NCBI GenBank assembly: GCA_029551285.1
Contig: JAKPFT010000040.1
Coordinates: 1-50,077 of the forward strand
Direction: 5' to 3'
DNA length: 50,077 nt
From: a bacterium
GTDB lineage: Bacteria; Ratteibacteria; UBA8468; B48-G9; DSTR01
The position numbers were made by a program, and so were the translations under genes. Below are positions 7,024 to 15,980 of this stretch, piece after piece; positions within the stretch are counted from its first letter, which is position 1; each line of letters begins with the position of its first letter. The notes beneath the pieces were generated by a model. The model made no database searches, had not been told where the DNA came from, and saw only the letters and a program-made list of their open reading frames with translations.

Positions 7024-8025
7024 TTGGAAAGAAAACAGGAGAGGAAATCTTTTCTCGTTCAGGAAATTCTGGCTCACTACCTTGAGAAAGTACCGGCTCG
7101 TCTGAAAATAAGGCCGGCTGGCGGTACGGCTAATTTTAACGCGATTGTGCTCACCGGGCAGAAGCGGTTTTTCCTCAGACAAAGAAGTCCGCGCTACAGC
7201 GAGCCAGCCCGCATAACTTTTGAAGCCGCTTTCCAGCAGCACCTGCACCGGTTTGGGCTGCCTGTCTTTTCCCCTCTGGTTACCCTGACGGGTGAACTGG
7301 CCGTGGAAAAACATGGAAGGATTTACCAGCTTTATCCTTTTGTACCTGGCCAGAGGTTTCACCATCGGAAAGCCGAAATTGAGTCAGTGGCCGGGCACCT
7401 GGCTATCTTTCATCAGGCAAGCCAGTCCTTCCAGCCGCCCGTACCCAGGATTTTACCGCGTTACGACGACCCGGGAACAGCCCTGAAAATCTTGGAGCCC
7501 CTTAAAGAGAAAGCCACCCGGCAGCAAAAACAGGAGATTGCCTGCCTGGAGGAACATCTCCGGCGAATTGTAAGGCAACTGCCTGAAGAATGTTACTGGA
7601 GTTTACCGACCACGGTCATTCACGGGGACTGGCATCCAGTTAACCTTCTCTTTTTTAGAGGTAAAGTGACCGGGATCTTCGATTTTGACTGGAGCAGCCG
7701 CCAGCCCCGGTTGCGCGATGTCGGTGACGGCTTGCTCTTTTTTTGCTCGCAGGTGGATCAAGAATATGATGCCTCCAGCATAGCTTCCCTGACTCAACCG
7801 ATGAAACTTGACCGCAGGAAAGTGGCGCTCTTTCTGAGAAGATATCAGGAGAGGCAACCGTTGAACCAGGAAGAACAAGAATTACTACCGGTTTTCATGG
7901 AAGGTAGATGGCTTTTCTGCCGGATTGACGGGTTACGAAAAGTCAAGGAAAGCCAGCGTCTCACTTTCCTCCTGAACGGAATTTTTCAGCCGCTGGAAGA
8001 AATCAGAAAGCTGCGATTTGGGTGA
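7024..8025 (+). CDS. Phosphotransferase (APH/CotS/homoserine-kinase-II-like)
   Basis: This 333-residue protein has the aminoglycoside-phosphotransferase fold. The catalytic loop is VIHGDWHPVNLLF (about residues 198-210, Asp as base and Asn as Mg ligand) and the Mg-binding motif is GIFDFDWS (about 217-224). The N-terminal lobe carries FFLRQRS, with Arg/Lys positions typical of the ATP-binding strand. It should phosphorylate a small hydroxylated or amino-containing metabolite; CotS, MTR-kinase and homoserine-kinase-II relatives cannot be separated by eye. A resistance role is not implied. The start is TTG at 7024, about 9 nt after GGAG. It follows the M55 pseudogene by 21 bp and may have been the second gene of the same transcript. 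It ends 10 bp before the tRNA on the other strand. Confidence 0.82.
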   Translation: MERKQERKSFLVQEILAHYLEKVPARLKIRPAGGTANFNAIVLTGQKRFFLRQRSPRYSEPARITFEAAFQQHLHRFGLPVFSPLVTLTGELAVEKHGRIYQLYPFVPGQRFHHRKAEIESVAGHLAIFHQASQSFQPPVPRILPRYDDPGTALKILEPLKEKATRQQKQEIACLEEHLRRIVRQLPEECYWSLPTTVIHGDWHPVNLLFFRGKVTGIFDFDWSSRQPRLRDVGDGLLFFCSQVDQEYDASSIASLTQPMKLDRRKVALFLRRYQERQPLNQEEQELLPVFMEGRWLFCRIDGLRKVKESQRLTFLLNGIFQPLEEIRKLRFG

Positions 8026-8034
8026 AAACCCCCT

Positions 8035-8125
<91 letters not shown>

Positions 8126-8168
8126 GGACTCCGTCGCTCTTATTTTACCACCACAAAAAGTTGTTGCC

Positions 8169-8966
8169 CTACCTGAGGTAAGACTTCAGGACGCCGATGT
8201 CGTGGGGCAGCACAACCTCTGGTGGCCACATTTGGATATACTCACCGGAGAGATAGCCGGAATAGTTAATGCTGGCCAGCAGCCGCACTGCCACAGCATA
8301 AGGTATTTCCCCTTCCCCCATTAGAGCTAAAGTTGGCTTCCTTTCCGCATCGTAGGTGCCGTCGTGTATGTGGCAGTGGGCTATCAGATCCTTGACTTCG
8401 GCAAAGGCCTCCTCAATGCTCATGCGCTGGGTAAAGGGATGCATGATATCCCAGTTGATCCGGACGAAAGAACTGCTGGCTTTTCTTACGGCTGCGGCTG
8501 CCAGGTCCGCTCTGGAGAAAAAGTCGTGCGTTTCCAGGCAGATTTGAACGCCTGCGGTTTGCGCGTCAGGCGCCAGAAGACTCAGAGTCTCGCCCACAAT
8601 CTCAACGGCGGTGCTTGTTTCCATGTCCACATCCGGCTTTCCCCCAAAGACCCGAATCCTTTCACAGCCGATGTCCCGGGCCAGTTCCAAGAATCGCCTC
8701 GTATGCTCAATCATCTCCTGCCGCGGTTTCTTCTCAGAGAAACAATATCTGATGGAAGTGGCTATACAGGCACATTCAATCCCGCTGCTGGCAAAAATTT
8801 TTCTGATTTCCTGACGCTGCTGCCTGCTGGTAGTAAGTTCCACGCCGTGACGGTGCTGGGCCTCGGCTCTTGGTTCCACTCCCTGGTAACCATACTTTTT
8901 CGCCAGTTCCAGCATCTCCGGAAGAGTAGCCTCCGGACAGGAAAAACTCATAAAAGCGAATTTCAT
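8169..8966 (-). CDS. Sugar phosphate isomerase/epimerase (xylose-isomerase-like TIM barrel)
   Basis: This protein of about 265 residues is of the AP-endonuclease-2/xylose-isomerase-like family, which includes hydroxypyruvate isomerases, tagatose epimerases and inosose dehydratases. Characteristic pieces are YGYQGVEPR near residue 26, ERIRVFGG near 110, ICLETHDFF near 145 (Glu metal ligand), FVRINWDIMHPF near 172 (Asp ligand) and AHCHIHDG near 198 (His ligand). The reaction is an unspecified keto-aldose isomerisation or epimerisation. Two ATGs are adjacent; the one at 8966 is better spaced from AGGGAGGT than the one at 8969. It is the last gene of a minus operon with YggS and a Gfo/Idh oxidoreductase, a partner common in sugar or inositol catabolism. 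Confidence 0.85.
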   Translation of the reverse strand: MKFAFMSFSCPEATLPEMLELAKKYGYQGVEPRAEAQHRHGVELTTSRQQRQEIRKIFASSGIECACIATSIRYCFSEKKPRQEMIEHTRRFLELARDIGCERIRVFGGKPDVDMETSTAVEIVGETLSLLAPDAQTAGVQICLETHDFFSRADLAAAAVRKASSSFVRINWDIMHPFTQRMSIEEAFAEVKDLIAHCHIHDGTYDAERKPTLALMGEGEIPYAVAVRLLASINYSGYLSGEYIQMWPPEVVLPHDIGVLKSYLR

Positions 8967-8980
8967 CATTACCTCCCTGG

Positions 8981-9643
8981 TTACTGGCCGGGTCTCGGGC
9001 CAAAAATAGCTGTGCCCACCCTGACCATGTTGGCTCCCTCTTCTACGGCTAATCGCCAGGTGTCGCTCATCCCCATTGAAAGGATTCTCATCTCCACACC
9101 CGGCCGGCCCTGTTTTTTAATCTCTTCAAAAATTTCTCTGGTCAGACGGAAAAAGGGTCTTATGCTTTCCGGTTTTTCCAGCAACGGTCCCATCGTCATC
9201 AACCCCTGGAGAGAAAGATTCTCCAAAGTGGCCACCCTGTTCACAAAGGTCAGAACATCCTCTGGAAACAACCCTGACTTCTGTTGCTCCCGGCCGCTGT
9301 TAACTTCTATTAGTACCGGCAACACCAAGCCGGCGGCTCTGGCCTTTCTGTCCAGTTCTTCAGCCAGTTTCCAGGAGTCCAGGGTCTGAATAAGGTCAAA
9401 AATGGCCACAGCCTGGCCAGCCTTATTTCGTTGAAGGTGGCCGATCAGGTGCCACTGAATCGTCCGGCCCAAAACAGCCTGCTTTTTTTCTGCTTCCTGA
9501 ACATAGTTTTCACCGAGGACAGTGATGCCGGCGTCAAGGGCCTGGCGGATTTCTTCCACACTCCTGGTCTTGGTAGCCGCCACCAGCGTCACCCCGGGAG
9601 GTAACTCCTTCAGAATAGCCTGGACTCGCTCGTAAATACTCAT
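8981..9643 (-). CDS. YggS/PROSC-type pyridoxal-phosphate homeostasis protein
   Basis: This 220-residue single-domain PLP protein resembles the N-terminal barrel of alanine racemase. LVAATKTRSVEEI near residues 20-32 holds the PLP-binding Lys25. The family signatures GENYVQEAEKK (about 43-53), WHLIGHLQRNKAG (about 63-75), VLIEVNSGREQQKSG and LSMGMSDTWRLAVEEGANMV followed by RVGTAIFG are all present. The family buffers PLP and affects amino-acid and keto-acid metabolism without being a racemase. It lies 13 nt after the Gfo/Idh gene and 14 nt before the TIM-barrel gene in the same operon. Its usual division-gene neighbours (ylm/sepF) are absent. Confidence 0.95.
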   Translation of the reverse strand: MSIYERVQAILKELPPGVTLVAATKTRSVEEIRQALDAGITVLGENYVQEAEKKQAVLGRTIQWHLIGHLQRNKAGQAVAIFDLIQTLDSWKLAEELDRKARAAGLVLPVLIEVNSGREQQKSGLFPEDVLTFVNRVATLENLSLQGLMTMGPLLEKPESIRPFFRLTREIFEEIKKQGRPGVEMRILSMGMSDTWRLAVEEGANMVRVGTAIFGPRPGQ

Positions 9644-9656
9644 AGCCGTCGCTTGC

Positions 9657-10859
9657 TCAGATTTTCCAGAAGGCGTTGATAGGCGCCTGATACGTTTCTA
9701 TCCTTCCGTGGAGAACATCATGGTAGCTGACTGGCTTGCCCGCGGTGGCTGATTCAAAACAGGCTTCGCAGAAAGCCATCGCCTGGATTCCTGACTCGCC
9801 ATCAATTTCCGGAGAGCGGCCTTTACTGATGGCGTCCACAAAATCCCAGACTTCCACGGCAAAACCGTCAGTGCAACCATAGGGGAAAAGCCGCTGTTTT
9901 TCTTCTTCGGTCAGTTGCAGCAAGTAACGAGCCTGTTGCTCTTCCGCGGAAATTTTCTGTCCATCCTGCAGTTGAATATCACCTCCGGCCTGAAAGCAGT
10001 GAAAGACAAAACTCCGGTCCCGAGCCGTACCTTCGCTTCCATGGTAGAGGCCAACCACCAGCGGCTCACCAATCAGCGAACGGGAATAAGTCCAGGTTAC
10101 CAGTGGACCCCGTGGATATTTAATGACTGCGTGCCAGGCGTCTTCCACATCAGCCGGGGCTTCGCCTAAAACAGGCAAACCTTTTATTACCCGGCGGTCG
10201 CTGGTTAACATCGTGCAGGAAATTTCTTCTGGCTGACCGAAAAGGTAAAGCATCATGTCGGCAAAATGGGCCCCGCTATCCATAATCATCCCGCCACCCA
10301 CCAGCAGTTTTACCCCTCGCCACTTCATGGCCGGGTTCTCGTAGTCAAAAGGTCCATAACTGAGGTGGGCCACAGTTACCATCCTTATCTGGCCAATCAA
10401 ACCGGCGCGGGTCAACGCCCAGGCCGTTGCCCGGGCCGGCAGGTAGCGCCGCACATTCTCGGCGGAAGCCAGAACCATTTTCTTTTTTCTCGCTGTCTCC
10501 ACCATCAACCTGGCTGCTTTCAAAGTAATGCCCAGGGGTTTTTCCATGAGAACATGGATGCCTGATTTTAGGAAGCTGATTGCTACCGGGTGATGGAGAA
10601 AATGTGGCAGACAGATATCCACTCCGTCAACTAATCCTGAGCTTGCTACCTTCTCCCATTCTGTCACCACCACCGGACGCCTCGGCTGAAAACAAGCGAT
10701 TTCTTCAGCGCGTTGTCGGGCTACCTCTTCGTTGTTGTCACAGCAAACCGTCACTTCAAATTCCTGGCAGCCTCCTTGTTTAAGCCTGCGGTAACCCTGA
10801 ACATGAGAGCGGCTGATTCCGCCGCAACCAATCACTCCCAGACGCACCTTATCTGGCAT
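9657..10859 (-). CDS. Gfo/Idh/MocA family oxidoreductase
   Basis: This 400-residue NAD(P)-dependent oxidoreductase of the glucose-fructose oxidoreductase/inositol dehydrogenase family acts on a cyclic sugar or polyol. The Rossmann loop is GVIGCGGISRSHVQGY at about residues 7-22. HVLMEKPLG near 110 is the conserved EKP motif that places the nicotinamide and catalytic Lys. GGGMIMDSGAHFADMMLYLFG near 190 supplies the active-site Asp and His. The frame is open to 10958, but the ATG at 10859 is preceded at good spacing by GGAGG and starts MPDKVRLGV, so I use it. It is first in the minus operon with YggS and a TIM-barrel isomerase. A TTGACA lies upstream on the minus strand (10928-10923), but no convincing -10 sits at the right distance. 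Confidence 0.92.
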   Translation of the reverse strand: MPDKVRLGVIGCGGISRSHVQGYRRLKQGGCQEFEVTVCCDNNEEVARQRAEEIACFQPRRPVVVTEWEKVASSGLVDGVDICLPHFLHHPVAISFLKSGIHVLMEKPLGITLKAARLMVETARKKKMVLASAENVRRYLPARATAWALTRAGLIGQIRMVTVAHLSYGPFDYENPAMKWRGVKLLVGGGMIMDSGAHFADMMLYLFGQPEEISCTMLTSDRRVIKGLPVLGEAPADVEDAWHAVIKYPRGPLVTWTYSRSLIGEPLVVGLYHGSEGTARDRSFVFHCFQAGGDIQLQDGQKISAEEQQARYLLQLTEEEKQRLFPYGCTDGFAVEVWDFVDAISKGRSPEIDGESGIQAMAFCEACFESATAGKPVSYHDVLHGRIETYQAPINAFWKI

Positions 10860-10942
10860 GGCTTGCCTCCATTCATTTTGGGTTGACTTTGTAAGGTTAA
10901 AGGTTATCATACCGAAAAAGGCTGTCAAAAAAACAGGGCCAG

Positions 10943-10971
10943 TTGATTTCCATTCCAATTCAAGTTAAAAT
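10943..10971 (+). promoter_or_regulatory. Sigma-70-type promoter for araB-araD-sulfatase
   Basis: TTGATT at 10943-10948, a 17-bp spacer and TAAAAT at 10966-10971 form a good housekeeping promoter. Transcription would start near 10978, giving a leader of about 44 nt that ends with TGGAGG before the araB start. Confidence 0.65.
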
Positions 10972-11021
10972 GCCCAGCGAATAAGATAGTTTTCCTGCGA
11001 TACCTTTCCCTGGAGGTAACG

Positions 11022-12704
11022 ATGCCCTATAGCCTCGGAATAGATTTTGGAACAAATTCTGTCAGGGCGGTTCTGGTCAACCTGGAGAGTGGGGAAGAAC
11101 TGGCAGCAAGTGTGGCGGCTTACCCTTCTGGAATTGACGGGGTAATTATTGAACCCGGAAATCCCCATCTGGCCAGACAGCATCCGGCTGACTATCTGGT
11201 GTGTCTGGAAAAAGTGGTGAAAAACCTTCTGCGCCGCGCGAAAAAGCAGGCCAGATCTTTCTCCCCTGAGATGGTGGTGGGCATTGGTGTGGACACCACC
11301 GGCAGTACCCCTATACCTGTTGACGAAAATCTCCTCCCCCTGGCTTTCCACGATGAATTCCGCAATAATAAAAACGCCCTGGCCTGGCTATGGAAGGACC
11401 ATACCTCCGCTGATGAAGCCGAAGAAATCACTGAACTGGCCAGAAAAATCAGACCGCAGTATCTGGAGCGGATCGGCGGCGTTTACTCTTCAGAGTGGTT
11501 TTTCTCCAAAATTCTTCATCTCTCCCGGGTTGATCCAGAGGTTTTCCAGTCCAGCGCCAGTTTTGTGGAACTGGCTGATTTCATTCCGGCGGTGCTGGCT
11601 GGCAGGAAAAATCCGGCGCAGGTTATCCGCTGTATCTGCGCGGCCGGCCATAAAGCCCTCTACAGTGAAGACTGGGGCGGATTGCCAGACGAAGAATTTC
11701 TGACACGGCTGTCTCCAGCCTTCCAGGGATTGAGAAAGCGCCTTTACGAGAAAGCCTATCCGGCTGGAGAACTGGCTGGACGTCTATGTGCTGCGTGGGC
11801 AACGAAATTAACCCTTCCGGAAGGTATCCCGATCAGTGTCGGCGCTTTTGACGCTCACATGGGAGCAGTTGGTTCAGGCATCAGGGAAGAGACCCTGGTG
11901 AAAATTTTAGGGACTTCCACCTGTGATATGATGATTTTTCCTAAGAGTTGCCAGTTGCCACCCATCCCCGGTTTGTGCGGCATTGTGCCTGACTCCATCA
12001 TTCCCGGATACTGGGGTCTGGAGGCAGGTCAGTCTGCGGTGGGTGACATTTTCTACTGGTTTGTGAAAACCTTTATGCCGGAGTTTCCCGGCCGTTCTTA
12101 CCGCTATTTTGAGAAACAGGCTGAAAAACTCAAGCCCGGAGAATCAGGGCTGCTGGCTCTGGACTGGCACAACGGTAACCGGACCATCCTGGTAGACCAG
12201 AAGTTAACCGGTCTCATCCTTGGTTTCACCCTGACAACCAGACCTTTTGAGGTTTACCGCACCCTGATAGAAGCCACGGCCTTTGGAGCCAGGGTAATCA
12301 TAGACCGTCTGGAAGAATACGGGGTCAAGGTTTCGGAAATCATCACCGGTGGGGGCATCGCCGAGAAAAGTCCCTTTCTGATGCAAATCTACGCTGATGT
12401 CACCGGACGAAATTTCAGAATATCCGCCTCATCTCAAAACTGTGCTCTGGGCGCGGCCATCTTTGGAGCCATGGCGGCCGGCCCGAAAAAAACAGGACTG
12501 GCTTCGGTGGCCCGGGCACAGGAAAAGTTGTGCCACTTCAAAACAGTAGTTTACCGGCCCAACCAGCAGCACCATCAGATGTACAACCGCCTTTATGCCC
12601 TTTACCGAAAGCTCCACGACTCCTTTGGCACCAGAACCGGTTCGGAAAATCTCTATGTGGTGATGAAGGAACTGCTGGCTCTGAAAGGGAAGAGCCATGG
12701 GTGA
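11022..12704 (+). CDS. araB: L-ribulokinase-type FGGY carbohydrate kinase
   Basis: This 560-residue FGGY kinase is close to the usual 560-570 residues of L-ribulokinase, which makes L-ribulose-5-phosphate with ATP. The N-terminus YSLGIDFGTNSVRAVLVNL is the first phosphate loop. VVGIGVDTTGSTPIPVDENL around residue 85 is the ribulokinase-type substrate loop, VKILGTSTCDMMIFP near residue 293 is the second phosphate loop (GTSTCDM is typical of AraB), and IITGGGIAEKSPFLMQIYAD near 443 is the adenosine motif. The ATG follows TGGAGGTAAC. It overlaps araD by 8 bp. araA (arabinose isomerase) is not in the window. It is the first gene of a plus-strand operon with araD and a sulfatase. Confidence 0.92.
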   Translation: MPYSLGIDFGTNSVRAVLVNLESGEELAASVAAYPSGIDGVIIEPGNPHLARQHPADYLVCLEKVVKNLLRRAKKQARSFSPEMVVGIGVDTTGSTPIPVDENLLPLAFHDEFRNNKNALAWLWKDHTSADEAEEITELARKIRPQYLERIGGVYSSEWFFSKILHLSRVDPEVFQSSASFVELADFIPAVLAGRKNPAQVIRCICAAGHKALYSEDWGGLPDEEFLTRLSPAFQGLRKRLYEKAYPAGELAGRLCAAWATKLTLPEGIPISVGAFDAHMGAVGSGIREETLVKILGTSTCDMMIFPKSCQLPPIPGLCGIVPDSIIPGYWGLEAGQSAVGDIFYWFVKTFMPEFPGRSYRYFEKQAEKLKPGESGLLALDWHNGNRTILVDQKLTGLILGFTLTTRPFEVYRTLIEATAFGARVIIDRLEEYGVKVSEIITGGGIAEKSPFLMQIYADVTGRNFRISASSQNCALGAAIFGAMAAGPKKTGLASVARAQEKLCHFKTVVYRPNQQHHQMYNRLYALYRKLHDSFGTRTGSENLYVVMKELLALKGKSHG

Positions 12705-13389
12705 AGGATTGCCTGTTTCCGGGAAAAATCTGAGGCTGGCTGTCTGGGAGGCCAATCTCTACCTCTGGAAAAATCGTCTGGTCTACGGCACTCAGGGAAA
12801 TGTCAGCGGCCTGGATAGAAAGAAAAAGGAAATTCTGATCAAACCCAGCGGTGTTCCTTACGAAAAACTGAAGCCCGACCATCTGGTGCGGGTGAAACTC
12901 TCCGGCCAGAGCCTGAGTAAAGACTGGAAGCCGTCTGTGGATACCGTGCACCACCTATACCTTTACAATCACCTCCGGGAAATCGGTGGCGTTTGCCACA
13001 CCCACTCCTGTTTTGTCACTGTCTTTGCCATTCTTGGATTACCGGTGCCAGCACTTTCCACAGGTCATGCGGATGTCTTTGGTGAAGAAATCCCGGTAAC
13101 TCCTTACGTTGACAATTCAGCCGAGGCCATCGGCCAGGCCTTTCTGAGAGCCTATCGGGAAACGTCCTGTCCCGCTATAATGTTGGGCCGGCATGGACTC
13201 TTTACGGTGGGAGAAAATGCAGAAAAGGCCGCCTTTCACGCTTTGATGGCCGAGTACTGTGCCGAAACCTCGTTCTACACTATGGTTTTAGGGAGGATTC
13301 TTGGCCAGACAGTCACACCGATGTCTTCAGTGGAAATAAGAAAGTGGTACGAGAGGTACCATTCAGAGCGTTACGGACAAAAAAGGTGA
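12697..13389 (+). CDS. araD: L-ribulose-5-phosphate 4-epimerase-type class II aldolase
   Basis: This 230-residue class II aldolase/AraD-family enzyme should interconvert L-ribulose-5-phosphate and D-xylulose-5-phosphate with Zn. The zinc ligands are His101 and His103 in CHTHSC and His166 in GRHGLF. Asp82 lies in the phosphate-proximal loop (SVDTVHH), Asp139 in PYVDNSAEA is the likely catalytic acid, and the C-terminal YHSERYGQ supplies the Tyr seen in true AraD proteins (Tyr229 in E. coli). Length matches E. coli AraD (231). The ATG follows AAAGGGAAGAG and lies inside the last codons of araB. Together araB and araD form the lower half of the L-arabinose/L-ribulose route into the pentose phosphate pathway. 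Confidence 0.92.
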   Translation: MGEGLPVSGKNLRLAVWEANLYLWKNRLVYGTQGNVSGLDRKKKEILIKPSGVPYEKLKPDHLVRVKLSGQSLSKDWKPSVDTVHHLYLYNHLREIGGVCHTHSCFVTVFAILGLPVPALSTGHADVFGEEIPVTPYVDNSAEAIGQAFLRAYRETSCPAIMLGRHGLFTVGENAEKAAFHALMAEYCAETSFYTMVLGRILGQTVTPMSSVEIRKWYERYHSERYGQKR

Positions 13390-13399
13390 GAGGAACAAC

Positions 13400-14845
13400 A
13401 TGGAAAAACCCAATATTCTTCTGATAACCACGGATCAGCAGAGATTTGACACCTGCGGGGACCAGGCCCCTTCTTTTATGAGGACACCCCACTTTAATCT
13501 TCTCTGCCGGGAAGGGGTAACTTTTTCCCGCACCTACGCTGACTGTCCTGTCTGTGTTCCGGCCAGAGTGGCCATCATGACCGGCAAATATGTCTTTCAT
13601 CACGGTATGTGGGGCAACGGCAAGACCAGTGAAGTTATGGGACGGAAAGACACCCTTCCAGCCTATCTGGGCCAGTTAGGATACCAAACTGCGGCCATCG
13701 GGAAGATGCACTTTTTCCCCCAGCGAGCCAGACACGGCTTTCACGAAATGATGCTTCCCGAAGACTACTACCGGTGGATCAGAAAAACCGGATATCCCTA
13801 CCAACCTATGCGGCACGGACTGGGCCAGAACGAGATGTATCCGGCGATGGCCACTGTCCCGGAAAGTCTGACTCTGACTTCCTGGATTGCCGAACAATGT
13901 CTGGAATACATTCTGGAGCGCCGCGACCCGACTGTGCCGTTTTTTCTCTGGTGCTCCTTTTCCAAGCCCCATCCTCCTCTTGACCCGCCGGAACCATACT
14001 ATTCCATGTATCGCCACTGCGCCATTCCTGAGCCAGTTTTCGGTGATTGGAGCAGCCCTGACCGCAGCCCCATAGCCTTCCGCCGGGCGAAAGAGGCACT
14101 GGACTACGACCTGCTGCCTCCGGAGATTATTCGGGAAGCAAGAGCTGCCTATTACGGACTGATCACCCAGATAGACTACAATCTCGGACGAATCCTTTCC
14201 GCGCTCCAGGACCTGAACCTTCTGGAGAACACCCTGATTATTTTCACTTCAGACCACGGAGAATATCTGGGAGACCACCATGCCTGCTCCAAAATATTCT
14301 TCCACGAGGTTTCTGCCCGGGTTCCATTCGTTTTACGGATGCCCAGAACCTGGAAGCATCGTTGTTTCGGCAAAGAAGTTAAAGGTCTGGTAACGCACGC
14401 TGACATTTTACCCACGCTGATTGCTGCGGCTGGTGGCAAAATACCTGAAGAATCTGATGGGCTTGATCTGGTCCGGCTGGCGCGCGGAGAAATAGAGGGT
14501 CGCTCCCACCTGGAAGGCGCTGCTGCTGGCAGCAGGTGTTACACCGCTATCACTGACGGCCGATGGAAGTACATTTATTATCCCGAAGGAGGCGTGGAAC
14601 AGTTCTTTGACCTGGAGACTGACCCGAAAGAGTTGAGAAATTTATCTGACCTGCCGGAATTCAAAGAAGCAAAAGAAAAATTGAAAAAAGAACTGCTCAG
14701 AAGACACCGGGACCGGCACTCACCCGTGGTCAGCCAGGGAAACTTTGTCGTCCTGCCAGTTGGGACAGATGCAGCCGCCCAGCACCGTAACAGCGCCTGG
14801 CCCGGCTTTCACACAGAATACTTTCATCTTGATGTCAGGCATTAA
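13400..14845 (+). CDS. Type I (formylglycine) sulfatase
   Basis: This 481-residue alkaline-phosphatase-fold sulfatase begins NILLITTDQQRFDTCG, which supplies a metal-binding Asp. The catalytic signature CVPAR has Cys52 at 13553-13555; this CxPxR Cys is converted to formylglycine by a maturase (FGE or anSME) that is not in the window. FTSDHGEYLGDHH near residue 285 supplies further metal ligands, and KIFFHEVSARVPFVLR follows. No signal peptide is apparent, so it probably acts in the cytosol, on sulfated sugars taken up, rather than outside the cell. It lies 10 bp after araD, suggesting that the operon consumes a sulfated pentose-containing glycan (inference). Its stop directly abuts the stop of the convergent gene at 14846. 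Confidence 0.92.
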   Translation: MEKPNILLITTDQQRFDTCGDQAPSFMRTPHFNLLCREGVTFSRTYADCPVCVPARVAIMTGKYVFHHGMWGNGKTSEVMGRKDTLPAYLGQLGYQTAAIGKMHFFPQRARHGFHEMMLPEDYYRWIRKTGYPYQPMRHGLGQNEMYPAMATVPESLTLTSWIAEQCLEYILERRDPTVPFFLWCSFSKPHPPLDPPEPYYSMYRHCAIPEPVFGDWSSPDRSPIAFRRAKEALDYDLLPPEIIREARAAYYGLITQIDYNLGRILSALQDLNLLENTLIIFTSDHGEYLGDHHACSKIFFHEVSARVPFVLRMPRTWKHRCFGKEVKGLVTHADILPTLIAAAGGKIPEESDGLDLVRLARGEIEGRSHLEGAAAGSRCYTAITDGRWKYIYYPEGGVEQFFDLETDPKELRNLSDLPEFKEAKEKLKKELLRRHRDRHSPVVSQGNFVVLPVGTDAAAQHRNSAWPGFHTEYFHLDVRH

Positions 14846-15619
14846 CTATAATCTTTTCGCCAGATCCTGGTAAGCCTGGAAGAGAGCCCGGTAATACTGG
14901 AAGAACCTTTCCGGTTCAGGGCTGGCCCCGACTTCAGCCAGACAGTAGCCGGTAAAATTTTTTCCCTGAAGCAGTTGAAAGAGTCTCACCCAGGGATAGC
15001 GGTTGGAAAGTTCATTGATATGGACAATCTCAATCTTATCCTGGAGCATCTGGAAGTGGTTATCAATAGAACCCGTTTCATCCAGGTCAGTCATGTTAGA
15101 GTTCCAGCAAACATAGCAGTTGGGATGGTCGGCAATTTCCACCATCTGCTTGATAAAAGGTGGGTGGCAGGTACCGGCTCCGTGAACCTCCAGTCTGATT
15201 TTCACGCCGTAGTCAGCAGCAAAAGCGGCCACCTCGTGCAGGCTGCGGCCAATCTGCTGGATAGTCTTCTCTCGGGGTATACCCACCGGGAAAGCATTGG
15301 GCCGCACCTTGACCCCTTCGGCGCCGACATCTCTGGCTAAAACAACGAAGGCCTTTGTCTCTTCAATCTTTTTTTTCAACTCCTCCGGGTCAGATGTGTG
15401 GTAATCACACACAGAACCCAGGCCAACCAGTTTCACCGCAGAGTCAGCAAACTTCTTTTTCACTTCCTCCCGTTCCTGCCTGGAAAGGGATGGCTCCACG
15501 CCGTGTTTGTGAGTGGTCCTCAGTTCCACTCCTGTATAACCCAGTTCTGCTCCCTTCCTGATAATGGTGTCTATGTCCCACTCTGCCGCCAGCATGTAAG
15601 TAACAAGACCTAACTTCAT
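14846..15619 (-). CDS. Sugar phosphate isomerase/epimerase (xylose-isomerase-like TIM barrel)
   Basis: This 257-residue xylose-isomerase-like TIM-barrel protein is similar in layout to the one at 8169-8966. Key pieces are LGYTGVELRTTHKHGVEPSL near residue 25 (the counterpart in the other copy also has a 'HGVE' patch), AEGVKVRPNAFPVG near 100, KIRLEVHGAG near 140 (Glu ligand), NCYVCWNSNMTD near 165 (Asn where Asp is usual) and EIVHINELSNRYPW near 195. The ATG at 15619 follows AAAGGGGGAAGA; an in-frame ATG five codons upstream has no ribosome site. It ends exactly where the sulfatase gene ends, in convergent orientation. It may process a keto-sugar from the neighbouring ara operon (inference). 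Confidence 0.85.
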   Translation of the reverse strand: MKLGLVTYMLAAEWDIDTIIRKGAELGYTGVELRTTHKHGVEPSLSRQEREEVKKKFADSAVKLVGLGSVCDYHTSDPEELKKKIEETKAFVVLARDVGAEGVKVRPNAFPVGIPREKTIQQIGRSLHEVAAFAADYGVKIRLEVHGAGTCHPPFIKQMVEIADHPNCYVCWNSNMTDLDETGSIDNHFQMLQDKIEIVHINELSNRYPWVRLFQLLQGKNFTGYCLAEVGASPEPERFFQYYRALFQAYQDLAKRL

Positions 15620-15980
15620 TCTTCCCCCTTTCATTTCATTGGGTCAGAAATTTACTGGATTCAGCGCGACTGAAATAGGCTCTGATTTCTGCAAGGTCGA
15701 TTCTACCACTTATTCTTGATTTTAGGGAAGCAAAAAGTATCCAGGCCCCCTTACTGGTACCGAGGGGATATCTGCCCGGGGCGAAAGTTTCAACCCGCGA
15801 CCAGCAGGTTTTCCTTCAACTTCTTTTTCCCACCGCGCTGGAGATACCAATACTTTACTGCCCGGTTAAGAATACGGAAAGCATTTTCAAAGGTAAGCTT
15901 ATGTCGGCTAAGGGGAAACAGTTTAACGGACTTATGATTATCGCTGGTCAGCACTGATGATTGAGACTGGGTTACCCGGG
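15620..15980. other. Intergenic gap with unrecognised 64-codon frame
   Basis: About 360 bp separate the TIM-barrel gene start from the stop of the URO-D-like gene. A minus-strand frame at 15790-15984 encodes a basic peptide (64 residues, containing NRAVKYWYLQRGGKKKLKEN). It has no convincing ribosome site and I do not recognise it; it could be the tail of a lost gene or mobile element. The 60 bp upstream of 15619 must hold that gene's promoter, but no clear -35/-10 pair is visible. Confidence 0.4.
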
